Below, piece by piece: positions 25,369 through 37,090 of a stretch of DNA of 64,000 nt (positions are counted from its first letter, which is position 1; each line of letters begins with the position of its first letter). The DNA is taken from contig OX485804.1 in assembly GCA_950295325.1 (NCBI GenBank), positions 33,234,001-33,298,000 of the forward strand, read 5' to 3'. The notes under the pieces were generated by a model that had not been told where the DNA came from, ran no database searches, and was given only the letters and a program-made list of their open reading frames with translations. This DNA is from Polytrichum commune. Taxonomy: Eukaryota > Streptophyta > Polytrichopsida > Polytrichales > Polytrichaceae. The translations under genes and the position numbers were made by a program.

Positions 25369-28300
25369 ACAGATGCAGGTGATTGATATTCTGTGGCAGT
25401 ACACACAGCAAGCTTGCGGAAGACTGATCTTGCTCACAAACGGGATATCCTTCCACAATCAGTCTCCAATAGGTTATGGAGTTGCAAGAAATTCAAGGCC
25501 AAATTACGAATGTTGCCGCTAGTTCCTCGCAATCTGCACATGTGCAGGTCAATCACTTTGCAGCTACTGAGCATTAAATGCTTTGTAAACCTAGGTCAAC
25601 GAAACAGCTATGGTCCTTGTAGACACACAGTTTGAACGACCATGTAGCTTTGCAGGTGAAGAGTTTTGAATGGGAGCAATGTTGCATTTGTGAAAGCCAT
25701 ATACTTTCGGATGGAGATCTTCTTTTTTTGTCTCCACAACTATCAACATAGCCTAACGGACAAGTTATGGACAAGAAAATTTAATAAATGTTCCATACCG
25801 CTCAACTTCTGAAGTTGGTTGCCTCATTTGTATGATGATATATCCAGGTGAACTGTCATGGGCATGTTGAAGCTGTTACTCATTGTTACCTGGTTGAAAC
25901 TCGAAAACAACAAGGTTCACGTCCAACAAGACTTTTAGTTCTAAACTCGATAATTGATGTATTTCATGATAGTTTGAATAGATGATTGACCTTGAGGGTG
26001 AAATGTTCTAGTTTGAGATCAAGAGGCAATGCTAATCTATTTCTTGACATGTATTGGGAGCTTCAAATACATAACAAGCAAGGTAATTGGCAAATTAAAT
26101 TGTCAATTTGTTTTTGACTACATCCACCAACATGAGTTCCTAGAGCCACAAAATTGAGCTTAGAGCTATTGTATGATTCACTTAGTTCCATTAAAGATTG
26201 AATGTCACTTCACATGGGCTTTGAAGTTCATCACCTCTGTCTAATACCTACGACTTTAATAGATGGTACCACCAGTAAATGTGGTATATCTACCTTCCTA
26301 TCTACCTGTATATGTCAATTATCTAGCTTGGGCTTCTTGAATGTGCTAGAAGTGCGCGGGATAGAGCTATCAACAACTAGAAGGGGGAGGCTATCTATGA
26401 TGATGCCCTTGCGAAGTTCAACACTATGTGGGGTGACAACAACCTCCTCTATCATGGATCGAATTCTAAGATATGTGGAACAATAATTGGACACCTACAG
26501 TTGACTTAGTTGAGCATGCTTAGGAAGTTCATCGAGGGTGTGTTGTTCCACTAGGTGCACCCAAGAAATTTATCCCGCTTTCTTTCCCAAGTCTCTTTGA
26601 CCTTGTATGTTTTTTTGACAATTAAAATAAATAAAAAACTCATTTATCTCAAAATATGTTAAAAAAACGTCTTTTTATATATAAAAAAATGACTACTTGG
26701 ATATTGGAACAAAGGTTATGAACTTCAAGGCCCATTTGACTATATGTGTGTGTCCCTATAACCTTGTGGAATCAATGAACGCATTATGATTGGTCGTTAT
26801 TCTTAAACATATTTATTCTCCAAGACTTTCAGAATTTTCAGAGCCTACTCGCCAGCTTGGTTATCCTTACAACTGCTTTTATGTAATGACACAGGCTTGT
26901 TAAATTTGTCGCTAGTGAATCAACTACAATTTGTGATGTGCTCATCATACAACAATGCATCAGGACAATATTACAAGTTAGTACGTAAACACAATAAGAA
27001 TATTCTCAGTAGAAAGGAAAATGGTAACCACAATCCCCATCATTTAATGATCAAGTATTGTATAGTTGCAAAAAACATTGCGCATGACATGATTCTAGGA
27101 TTCAGTATGAGAGTGCTAATAAACTCGGCAAGGTTTTATACAACACTAAATATTGTATTTAGTGACACCAATTCTTTTTGCCTTGCTCAATACTTTTTGT
27201 AAACTGCCCATCTAGTGACATTAAATGTAAACCTAACATTATTTGTCACTCCTTGTAACAAAATTTGGGTATTAGGGTCTACACTGTTGCAATTACTGAC
27301 ACTTACTAAGTGCTTTTTCATCCAAATTTCAATCCTCCGTGACAATATTTCATTACAGAAATGTCAGGATGCAGAATATACCAATTTCTGTTTAAATTAT
27401 TGGCATTTGGATGAAGTATAAGCAAGTTGGGATGACAATTTTTGTTAATTCAATCATAAGTCTAAGCGTCACTCAAAAATTGACCACAATGACTTAAATT
27501 ATCCTATGACATTACATACAATTTAAAATCAATTTATGTTGCTAAATACTTTACATAAGTAATCTTGTGAAGTAGATTAATACATACAAATAGAAGAAAA
27601 ATAGAAAAATCATGTATTTAAGTAAATCTAGACATGTTTTTCAAAATATAGACTTTTCGATTCTTCAATTCTATGGGTGAATCTGTTGATACACTTTTGA
27701 TATACGTGAAGATATGTGAATCTTAATGCTTACTTTAATAATATGCTATTAAAATATGATGGAAAATATCTATAAACTAATGTTAAATCTATATAAATAA
27801 ATGTTGAATAGTGACTAAACAATCAAAACAACTGCTATAAATATTATTATAATCAACTTGCACATTCTATTGGAGGATCCTACCATACAATCCTATCGTA
27901 GGATCATATAATAAAATTCAGCATGTTATAATTTTGGACATGGACTTAGTCCAATTTTACTTAAATACTACTTACAAACGAACTCCTTTGAATAATTGAA
28001 GAAGCATCTTGTATCAAGCTCCATACAGCTAACCTCAAAAATACAACACTTGTTTATACTACACCCTTGATATTACGACACATTTTTGAGAGACCAAACT
28101 TGTTAGTTCAAAACTCCCTCTTTTATAAGGCTACGACACTTGAAAATGCGACATTTAGAATCTCCGTTTTGTCATATTAAAGAGGTAGTTAATCCTAGAA
28201 TTCTTTTCATCTAAGTTATGTACATCTAGAATACATCTATTTTCACTTGGGAACTACACTTATCATTGAGAACTTAATGAGAATTAGGGTTACTAGTGTA

Positions 28301-29071
28301 GAATGGACATGGTTAGGGTTAGAGTGGCCTCCTGCCTAGTATGTTGCTTTGTACTCGTGGTGATATAGTATCACCAGTATCTTGTGCACTCTCTTGCATT
28401 CTTGCATTCTTGCAATCTCCAATTTTGTTTTGTCAACCTCCACATAGTCAGCACAAACTCCATACTAGTCACCACATTCACCATCTTATTGTACTGCTTG
28501 TACAATATTTTGGTTGTTTGTACAGTCTATTGGCTTTCTTCTTATAGTGTTAGGTAAGTACTTCACTAATTTATATTGGATTCCTATATTTTAATTGGGT
28601 TTCTTATTTTTCCTTTGAATTACACCTCTGAACTTAAATGACTCAATTGCATAGGCTCAATAATATATATATATATATATATATGTTTTTTTCTCACATA
28701 GTTTTTTCATTACATTTCAGAATGGAGGTAACACTATATTCATTAATTTGGGACTTTTTCGGCATTTTGAGACTTTTACAAATAAAAGAACATGGATAAA
28801 ATGACACAAATATTGGAGATTGTTGTAAGATGCAATTACTTTGAAGCGGGTGTTCATATCAAGGAACCAATAAAGAACTCATAATGAGATGGTTTAGGTA
28901 GGACAATCCAAACATTAGATCATATTGAAGGGGAAATCATATGACACTTATATTATTGCAAATAAAATATACAAAGTATGGCATGTAAAATGCATAGCAT
29001 GCTAGCACCACACATCCAATGGATAGTGCGACCCAAACTCATCTTGCCTATAGCCCAAAACCCTATGCCTA
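25369..29071. other. non-coding, AT-rich DNA
   Basis: The first few hundred bases may be the 3' untranslated region of the preceding gene. The rest holds only short unsupported frames and an AT microsatellite at about 28663-28684. No element ends recognised. Confidence 0.5.
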
Positions 29072-29078
29072 CTATGGC

Positions 29079-29920
29079 CTATCTAGCCTTGGAGATAGCA
29101 TCTTTTTCTTTTGCAGCGGCTTCTTTTGCTCGCATTGCTTCAACAATCCTGAAAATCTCCGCCCCGCGACCATAGCCAAGGTTGGGACGTGGACCCTCCA
29201 TAACACATTTTGGATTCCGTCGGCCGCCTGAATTATACGACGAAGAATTCGAATACGATGAAGTGGACTGTCTTGCATTTCTGGGCATGGCGTATGAACG
29301 CTCCAACTCGATGGACGCATTGGATCGCATAGGTTTAGGGTTGGACGCAACCTGCAACGCGTCCGACCAAGAACACATGTGTTAGTTTGAGGAGGAATAC
29401 CCAAACGTGTCACACGCTCCTTTTTAGTGCAAAATGATTGTAATGCGTGGTTAAGCCATGTGCGGGGGGGGGGGGGGTCACCTTGGCACGGGGGGGTGCT
29501 CACGTCCGAGTTGGCAATGATGGGCAAGGTGTCCCGCAAAGGAATAGGGAGGAGTCCACTCTTCGCAGGCCGAGCGTCCATCCGCAGCCGCCGTTGAGGT
29601 GTAATATTGCCGCCCGGCCGAGAGGGGGACTCCCGGACGCATTTGCGATCTATGCCCTTGAGCAGGGATGGAGACGGAGATTGTCGGAAGATTTGTTTGG
29701 GTGGGGGACTATCGACAACGCCGGCATCAAGGGGCTCCTTGGAGTAGTCGATGGTGGACGCGACATCGTAAACAGTCTCATAGAAGAAGCTTCCCAAGTT
29801 TGATTCACTGACGATCTCAAGCGAGGGCTCCAAACGTTGATGCCAAAATAAAAACAAACAAAACCCAAGGGAAAGGGGGGGGAGGGGGAGCATGTGAGAA
29901 TTGATATACATTTGAGGCAT
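29079..29920 (-). pseudogene. unidentified coding-like remnant downstream of the FCP1-like frame
   Basis: Two overlapping minus-strand frames look coding in parts. One carries ESPSRPGGNITPQRRLRMD and a CPPPCQGDPPPPRTW-like stretch made by C-tracts. The other ends PNLGYGRGAEIFRIVEAMRAKEAAAKEKDA. They probably belong to one protein broken by a frameshift near 29380. No known domain was recognised. GC is higher than in the flanks. Confidence 0.3.
29464..29477 (+). repeat. G14 homopolymer
   Basis: Fourteen G; on the minus strand it would encode a short proline run within the remnant frame. Assembly or replication slippage here could explain nearby frameshifts. Confidence 0.9.
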
Positions 29921-29954
29921 AATATATTACACAAATGGCACACCATGTAGTATC

Positions 29955-30689
29955 TCAAATGAGTTTATTATATTTCGCGTGAGCGTACAACTCTCTGTAC
30001 ATATAGTCCCTAGGATCCATGTATCTCTCACCTATTGGATTACAACTAAGGAACTGGGGCACGGGTAGTCCGCTCCCCACGAGCGTTTGAATGTATTTAA
30101 TTAGGTCTAACAAAAAGCGGTCTCGGACCTTCTCGACCGTCCACGTAGGGCAAACTATGAAGTTGGAGGTCAGGTTCAAAATGTTCTTGGAAGCATTGTC
30201 GTCCACCATCAACATGTTGTCATGGGTGGGGCGAACGTCGTAGGGACAACCGACCATGGTGGGACGTTGGTCCCATACAATTGGCTTCAAGACCTTTAGA
30301 TATTGATTTATGGCGGGGTTGTTGGGCTTGCGGACAACCTTACCGTCGGGGGTGTATAATGTTTTACAAGACTCCTGTCCTAGGACCAAGCAGGGGGGTT
30401 GGAGTCCCTTGAAGATGAACTCCACGACCACCTGGGTGTTCTCGGACTTCATGGAGCTCCACACGATCACCCACCATTTGGATAGGGCGACCTGCAGGAA
30501 GCGCCAAAGCCACGGCCAGAGGTACACTAGCTTGCTTTTGATGTACGCGGGGGGTCCATCATAGTTCGCGTCCTTGGGCTTGCAGAAAGGCACCATGGGG
30601 ACCCTGGGACAATGCACACACTGGACAAGGACCCCGTTGAGGTCTAGCACCAGGAACCGGGTCTTGGGCGGCAGAGGTGGCGAGGGCAA
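29955..30689 (-). CDS. FCP1/NIF (HAD-fold) phosphatase-like protein, possibly inactive or partial
   Basis: An open frame of 244 codons has no good ATG at its start and may continue upstream through a C-tract coding for prolines (...PPPP-ILPSPPLPPKTRF). FLVLDLNGVLV matches the HAD motif I of FCP1-like proteins, but the usual DLDETL is DLNGVL, so the second motif Asp is Asn. WWVIVWSSMKSENTQVVVEFIF fits the motif II region and DNMLMVDDNASKNILNL the DD(S/N) motif III region followed by a conserved Asn. DLNG-type FCP1-domain proteins form a known subfamily in plants and fungi, so the change is not proof of decay. Loss of the general acid/base Asp would be expected to cripple phosphatase chemistry. 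It lies next to transposon-like genes and may have been captured. Confidence 0.7.
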   Translation of the reverse strand: MPSPPLPPKTRFLVLDLNGVLVQCVHCPRVPMVPFCKPKDANYDGPPAYIKSKLVYLWPWLWRFLQVALSKWWVIVWSSMKSENTQVVVEFIFKGLQPPCLVLGQESCKTLYTPDGKVVRKPNNPAINQYLKVLKPIVWDQRPTMVGCPYDVRPTHDNMLMVDDNASKNILNLTSNFIVCPTWTVEKVRDRFLLDLIKYIQTLVGSGLPVPQFLSCNPIGERYMDPRDYMYRELYAHAKYNKLI

Positions 30690-30692
30690 AAT

Positions 30693-30708
30693 GGGGGGGG
30701 GGGGGGGG
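30693..30708 (+). repeat. G16 homopolymer at the 5' edge of the FCP1-like frame
   Basis: Read as C16 on the minus strand it codes prolines immediately before the phosphatase-like domain. Its length decides whether the upstream frame joins the domain. Confidence 0.9.
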
Positions 30709-30977
30709 CACCACGCTGTCCTCCACGCTCCTCGGAGAGGACCGGTGAGGAGCCGCGACGCTATGCTCCGATCCCTGCGGCGACGAGCGAGAGAAGGCGG
30801 CGAGGATTATGTTATGCTATGTCCATTTCAAGCACAACGAAATTTTTGTGCAAACACAAGAACAATTGGACCATTGGTGGCAACAAAAACATACAAGGAG
30901 AACAACGCACAAGATACATTTGAATGTGGATGCAAACATATGGGCACCAAAAATAAGAATTTTATTTTTACAATTCT

Positions 30978-32140
30978 CTATGTACAATTTGCTTCTCTAC
31001 CCTCTCTACCTGACAACGCTGGTGCTGGTGATTGTTCTAGAGCTGGGGATTTGGACTGTTCTAGAGTCTTCCCACATTCCGGAATTCTGATTGGAGATTT
31101 TTGCTTCGCAAGTTTTGTAGTCAAGTTGGGTCCTGCTTCGGCTTGGGAAGTTGGGACGAACTCCACTTTGCCTACCACCTCAAAGATCGTGGATGTGGAC
31201 GATCCGGGAGCTCCACGTGGTGGAAGTAGCTTCTAGATCTCCTTCAGCAAAACCTTCATCGTCTTTGAGTACTTGACCAAGATTTGTAGGGTTTGTCTAG
31301 CCGAGAAGGGCTCTTCCACCTCCATAAGTTTGTCATAAAGGTGAGCTTTGTTGACCACCTCATTCGGGTTTCTGACTAAGTGTCAAACCCGGTTGAGCAG
31401 TACGGTTTGCTCAACCCGGTTGTACGCCACTTCATCCTCCGCAAATGTCAGGGCATCTTCTTCTTCCTCCTTGACACATCCGTTCTGTTGATAAAGGTGA
31501 AGGAGGTAAGGAGAGAGAGGCGAGGGTTTCCTCCTGATATGGGGAATCGACTTCTCTACTAACTCCTGAATGAGATTCCCCTAGTTGACGGGACTTGCTC
31601 CAGAGAGAGCTCTGAAGATCGTGTTGGTGATGGTGATGCTGAACCGCTTGGGTTTTTCCGGATAGAGGATGGGAAGCAAAAACTCAATCATCCTACGCTC
31701 CCTAGGGTTTCTACAATCTACCGGATAGAATCGGTCCTTTGGGTCGTTCTCTGCTTTAAACTTGCCTAGGAAATACGTATCCTTCCGGCTCCCCATCCCT
31801 CCCCTTTCCTTGGCGCAAAGCCGTAGACATCTGCCCAAGCATCCGCGGTCCAGTGTTCCGGATACCTTTTTATCGTTCTCTCCCACTGATTCCCTCACTC
31901 AAACAGAACTCTCTCAACATGGCCTCGTTCCGCAGATTCCAATGCTTTGTGAGAAGACCCTCACACCCCATCCGGGTGAGGTCCTCGACCAAGTCTCGCA
32001 TCTCCGCCTCCTGCTTGGGAATTGCGGGTACTACGTTCCAAAGCGGAATTGGAATGAGGTCCTCTTCTTCCTTATTATGCGGCATTACGAACTATTTTCC
32101 TACCGCAAACCCTATTCTCTCCTTCCATAGAATCATAGCA
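30978..32140 (-). pseudogene. decayed copy of transposon-like coiled-coil gene (copy A)
   Basis: Minus-strand reading gives PIPLWNVVPAIPKQEAEM, LTRMGCEGLLTKHWNLR, FYPVDCRNPRERRMIEFLLP, NTIFRALSGASPVN-stop-GNLIQELVEK, then LLHLYQQNGCVKEEEED, NPNEVVNKAHLYDKLME, SARQTLQILVKYSKTMK and a C-terminal LTTKLAKQKSP tail. Every block has a counterpart in the plus-strand copy at 33.9-35.9 kb. Stops interrupt it and about 130 residues present in copy B between the VVYKLG and VVVLSRV regions are missing here. The two copies point away from each other. Function unknown. The arrangement resembles the putative plant transposon proteins carried by retroelements, which is inference. Confidence 0.75.
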
Positions 32141-32249
32141 ATCCAGCTGATGATGATTCGACAACAAAGCAAATACCTCACTACTCTTTCTCCCCGCAAA
32201 GCCGTCTAGGCGAAAAATGAGCCTTTTAGGGTTTTGATTCCTTCAAATA

Positions 32250-32263
32250 CCCCCCCCCCCCCC
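32250..32263 (+). repeat. C14 homopolymer
   Basis: Lies upstream of copy A of the transposon-like gene. It is the third long G/C homopolymer within 3 kb. Confidence 0.9.
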
Positions 32264-33554
32264 ATTTTCCTCTTCTTAGTCCGACCCAGTGGCCATTGGC
32301 GGTAACCGTTTTTCCTCCGTACAGCTGTCCTTATCCCGGCCGTAGATCTTACTACCATCCGGGGAGTCTAGCGGTTATCCTAACGGTTGCTCTTACTTGG
32401 CTACTTGGACGGTTATTCCAACGGTTATTCCAATCCGGTTCTGGCCTTTAAGAAGGCTCCGGATTAACTGTTTTATTGTCTTAGACGGTTGCCTCGGGGG
32501 GTTCACTGGCGAAAAATCGTAGAACAACGTGCGATAAAAAATAGGGTCTAATATATTCATTGTAGATAAATTTTGCAAAAAACTTACATATAATATAGGG
32601 GGTTTTAAAATAGTGAAAAATGATTACATGTAAAATACCATCACACCTTTATTTTGAAAAATACCATACCTTATAATCTTTTCTGCAAGGTAAATAACCC
32701 CCCCAATAAATAGGTCCCGAACACACTTGTATGCAAAATATAAGAGGGAGTGAACCCCCCGAGACGGTTGCACCAGAGTTTATTTTCTAAATATGTTAGC
32801 TACTTCTAGTTTTCCTATTTTATCCGAAAAAAATCACGTTCTAATCTATCCTAATTTTGGTTTAAGCTCTAATCCGGCTTTATCCAAACTTAGATGGTCC
32901 CACAGGGTTGTGCATATTATGTGCGTATTACTTGGTATGGTAGTATAGAAACCATCAATGAGGCTAGTGGATGAGTAGTTTTGTCCTCATTGTTAGGAGA
33001 GGGTTTCAGTGTTTTGAATTGGGTGTAGGTTTAGGGTTTGCACGTGTCGTGCCCATTCTCTATCTGTGTGGGTGGAAGTTTTTGGTGTGCCTTCGTGGAT
33101 ATGTGTGGGAGCCCAAAAATCCACGGAAGTCCGGATTGGCTTCCGAACCGGATTAATACCCGGATAATACCCTGAGATTGTATTAAAGTAGGGTTTCCTA
33201 GGGTAGGTTAGTTGTTTTAAGAAATAAGGTTCTAGGCATCCGCCTTACGCGTTAAAATGGTTAGAACGGATACTTTGGCTGGACCGGATATTAACCGGGT
33301 AAGACCGTTTAGGAATAGTCCGGACCGGGAGACGGTTACAACGGACTCCGAACGGTTGCGGGGGAACGGTTACGGAACCAGACCTGTTAGAAGAGAGAGA
33401 GAAAGAGGGAGAGAGTACTTAAGGGATTTTTTCCTCTTCTCCGAGCCATTTGCGCGAGCGGCATTGTTGAGAGAACGAGTGGTGAGTTGTTTTTTCGAGT
33501 CACCAACAGTTGGTTTGCTGGGATTCCGTAGTGATTAGCGGGTAGAATTCCGGA
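32264..33554. other. shared upstream DNA of the two head-to-head copies
   Basis: Both flanks are rich in AACGGTTA-like and TCCGG motifs (about 32283-32460 and 33257-33380) in opposite orientation. This fits paired 5' regions or terminal repeats of the two inverted copies. No independent gene recognised. Confidence 0.45.
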
Positions 33555-33887
33555 CACTAGTAGAAAACATGGTAAAAAAGAACCGCAATCGTTTTCCCAT
33601 TGCGGTTCTTTTGACCACCCTGATCTGCAGTCACCAAATGACTGCACATTTGTTTTTTTGGTTTTATGACTGCAATTTTGAAATTGTGGGGGCATGTAAT
33701 ACACCGTTGGAAAGGTATTTTCAAGACCTATCTAGCGGTATATTATAAGCCCCTAAAATTTCAAAATTACAGTCGTAAAACAAAAAAAACAAATCTGCAG
33801 TTGTTTGGTGACTGCAGATCAGGGTGGTCAAAAGAACCGCAATGGGAAAACGACTGCGGTTCTTTTTTACCATGTTTTCTACTAGTG
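33555..33887. mobile_element. CACTA-type MITE (333 bp) with 3-bp target duplication
   Basis: It starts CACTAGTAGAAAACATGG and ends with the complement, CCATGTTTTCTACTAGTG. The inverted arms run about 110 bp each (blocks AAGAACCGCAAT, GACCACCCTGATCTGCAG, AACTGCAGAT). Flanks are GGA (33552-33554) and GGA (33888-33890), the 3-bp duplication expected for CACTA (En/Spm) insertion. It has no coding capacity. The terminal sequence is the common plant CACTA end. Confidence 0.93.
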
Positions 33888-33935
33888 GGAGGAGAGAATC
33901 CGGGTATTGTTGAGGGTTTAAGATCACGAAGCAAA

Positions 33936-35938
33936 ATGCCGGAAGCGCGAGAGGAAGATGAGAGGGAGCAGGTCCCGATTCCAGTGAAAAACGTATCGCC
34001 TGCCATCCCAAAGAGGGAATCTGAGTTGAAGGAGCTCATAGAGGATCTTAGCCGGATGGGTTGCGAGGGGCTACTCGCCAAACCTTGGAATCTACGGGCG
34101 GAGGCCACATTGCGCGAATTCTTATTCGAGAGAGGCAATCAGTGGTTTAAGACGATTAGGCAGGATCCGGAAAATTGGACGACAGAGGTATGGGCTGGGG
34201 TTTATGGATTTCCGCGAGGAAAGGGCGAGGGCTGGCCTAGCCGCTAGGATAGTTTTCATGTAGGAAAATTCCGAACGGAGCCTGATCCGAAAGACGGATT
34301 CCATCTCGGGAATTGCTGAAACACTAGAGAGCGGAGAGTAATAGAATTCATCCTCCCCATCCTTAGTCCAAAAAAACCCAAGCGACTTAGCATTACCATG
34401 GCCAACACCCTGTTCGGAGCAATGTCTGGAGTCCGGCCCGTCAATTGGGGTATTTTAATTCAGGAGTATGTGGAGAAATCTCTCCCCCACATTGGCCGGA
34501 AACCCTCCTACCTCTCTTCCTACATCCTCCATCTCTACCAGCACGACGGCTGCGTCAATGAAGCGGAAGAGGATATGCTGACGATAGCGGAAGACAATGT
34601 GGTGTACAAGCTCGGTCTGGAAGTCGAGATTGCGGAAACCAGAACAGAAGACTCTAGTGACACCGCGGTTCCGGAACCACCTCCCGCTTCGCCCCCTCCG
34701 AAAGTCCGGAAACCAGCCTCACCACCACCACGACAAGAAGCCGGAACTAGCCGGGAAGTTCCCTGGAGAGACATTGACCTATCGATGTTTGAGTTTCCGG
34801 AAGCCCCCTTCAAGCGCGTCCGGGAGGAGTTGACGGAACTTCAGAACCAATATTTCCGGATGGAACATATCACTCGTGGGGTGAACCGGGCCTTAGACAA
34901 TTGTGGACCCGGAAATATCCTCCGGGAGTTGGCCAAGCGGACGGACCGGAAGCAGGTAGAGACCCTGGAGACGGAGAAGGCGCAACTCGTAGCGCAGGTG
35001 GCCGCTATGACACAGGAGCTCACCCAGAAGAGCGAGGAGATTCGGAAGTACCAGGCGGAACAAGTTGTAGTCCTAAGCCGGGTCCGGGAATTAGTGGGCC
35101 ATCCGGGAGAAGTCGTCAACAATGCGCACCTCTATGACCAATTAATGGAGTCAGCGGATCTGTCTTCCGCCCGACAAACGCTCCAGATCCTGGTGAAGTA
35201 CTCCCGCTCGATGAAGGATTTGCTCAAGGAGATCCAGAAGCTTCTGCCTACGAGTGGTACCCCCAGACGGATGCTCTATCCGGGTCCACCCGGATCTCCA
35301 ACGGGCACGCTCTATGAGGTTATAGGGGAGGTTGAGCTAGTTCTGGCCTCTCAGGCAGGTGCGGGGCCCAGTCAGCCAGCAGGAACTTCCAAGCCACTGG
35401 AATCCGGAAGATTTCCGGATCGGGAGAAGACTCCCGTTCCGGAACGGACCCGCTCATCCCAGGCTCGACGGAAGAGCACATAACGGTCAGACAGATCCGG
35501 ACGTGGGCAATCACCGAATCCGGATCGGGGCAGGACATCAGAGCGGTTCAGAACACCAGAGAGGGCCAGAACTCCGGAAAGAATGAGGACACCGGATCGG
35601 ACGAAGACTCCGGATCGGGGTAAGGCACCGATGTCGCAGGTCTCGCCAACTCCTGCTCCGGATTGTATGATAGTAGAGCAGTGGGCGCCCCCACCCTCAC
35701 ACGTGATGTCAGCTAGGGATCCCCCGGCGACTTCAGTTTCTTGTGGCCAAAACAGGGAACGGACCACCGGAAGTGACCCTTCACCCATCCAAAGCTCCCG
35801 GAAGGAGAAGAAGGCTTCCGAAACAGTGTGGTCTGGATCGGGTGACGGACTAGGAGAGGATCCGTCTGCTGCAGGCGATTCCGAGGAAGAAATCACCCCC
35901 TCCCCAAACATAAGGAGGGTATTTACGAGGCTGTAGGA
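33936..35938 (+). pseudogene. transposon-like coiled-coil protein (copy B), lightly broken
   Basis: The N-terminal part from ATG 33936 (MPEAREEDEREQVPIPVKN, LSRMGCEGLLAKPWNLR, FKTIRQDPENWTTEVWAGV) loses frame at about 34240. It resumes with NTRERRVIEFILP and then an open frame 34398-35483: SGVRPVNWGILIQEYVEKSL, ILHLYQHDGC, a Pro-rich stretch PEPPPASPPPKVRKPASPPP, a helical segment (about residues 145-235) rich in E, Q and L fitting a coiled coil, SARQTLQILVKYSRSMK, and PTSGTPRRMLYPGPPGSP. A single TAA at 35481-35483 interrupts it. The same frame then runs on to 35938 with RTPER/RTPDR-type repeats and an acidic end (GDSEEEITPSP). No nuclease, polymerase or zinc-finger domain was recognised. 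The domain order hints at a gag-like structural or accessory protein of a mobile element. Confidence 0.6.
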
Positions 35939-36053
35939 GCGTCGGCTTTTGACCCCTAGAGGAGGCTCCACCGCCATCAATGGGTCCGCGAGTCACTCCA
36001 AGGACGGGACGACTTCGAAGAAGCATCGTACAACTTAAATTAGACTTAGGCAT

Positions 36054-36844
36054 GCGGTTGTAGGTAGACCAGAATTAGGCAGACATGGTTTAGGATACTT
36101 TTGAGTTTTTGGCAAAACTGTAAATTCAAATTTTTTGTCAGCACAAAAAGCTGATTGAGATCCGGAAACTCCGCGAAGGGCGAGTCTCCGGATTTCTCGC
36201 TGCTAGGGTTTTCTGGGCGGCCAACTGGGCCGCCACCCGTAGTTAGGGATTACAGTCTCTACTTAAGGTTGAATAAGGAGCTGGAGAAACGTTCTCTTCT
36301 CGGTTGTTGTATTTTGTCGCTCCGTGTGATAGGAATTTTCAATTTTTTTGAATTATAATAGGAATATAGTGTGAAAGACCGGCTGAAAAAACTAGATAAT
36401 CAATTGACATGTGTTAAAATGGAGACAATCCCTTGGGAGATAGGAAAGGAGGTTAAGAAGGTCTCTCTCTCTTCTTCTTCTTCCTTTTTTTTTGGTGTGT
36501 GAACAGTCCCATAGTTTTTTTTATGAATCTATCTTAGGCTGGAATTGAAATTATCTTGCCTTGGGAATTCATTACCTTTTTGTAGTTCCCGGGAGTGATT
36601 CCCTGGCCTCTAATCTATCTTGAATATATCGTTCGAATATCTTATTATATTAGCACCAGTCAATTATCTGAGTTCACCCAATTGTGTTGTGCAAAGTTTG
36701 TGGCTTGGTAATTTTGGAGCTAACTGCATTTAAGTATGGTGTCGGTTGCATGCTTATCTTTACCACTATTACCATTTTCAAACAAAGGTCATGCTCTATT
36801 AATAGAGGGTGTCTATCACTGATCGGGGAGAGCTGGTAGTTAGT
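36054..36844. other. 3' flank of copy B and unidentified DNA
   Basis: No recognised gene. A CT/CTT-rich run lies at about 36461-36492. It may contain the end of the copy B element and the start of the LTR that ends at 38214. Confidence 0.4.
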
Positions 36845-37090
36845 TACAAATGAACCGGTTGAGTTTGAGAAATAACCGGTTGAAGTGCAAGATTGCCGGA
36901 AAATTACCGATCATTGTAGAGGAATTTGTAGAATATACCCTAATTTAATGAAGGAAAACTGGAGGATGTCAACATGTAACCGGTTGGACTTGCAAACACT
37001 AGGATCTCCACCGATTATGCCCAAAAATCTCCCCGATCACTGGTGTATATTGACTGTGGAGGGGGATAGCAATTCCAGGGTAGGGATTGC
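36845..37090 (-). repeat. AACCGGTT-type dispersed repeat (minus orientation)
   Basis: Reverse-complement relative of 12960-13230 and 41760-41935, with blocks AACCGGTTGAGTTTGAGAAA, AACCGGTTGGACTTGCAAAC and CACTAGGATCTCC. It lies inside the LTR remnant that ends at 38214. Confidence 0.65.

Noticed and set aside
35372-35980. 202-codon minus-strand frame
   Set aside because: It is the complement of the RTPER-repeat region of copy B; its repetitive Ser/Gly/Val pattern mirrors the plus-strand repeats.
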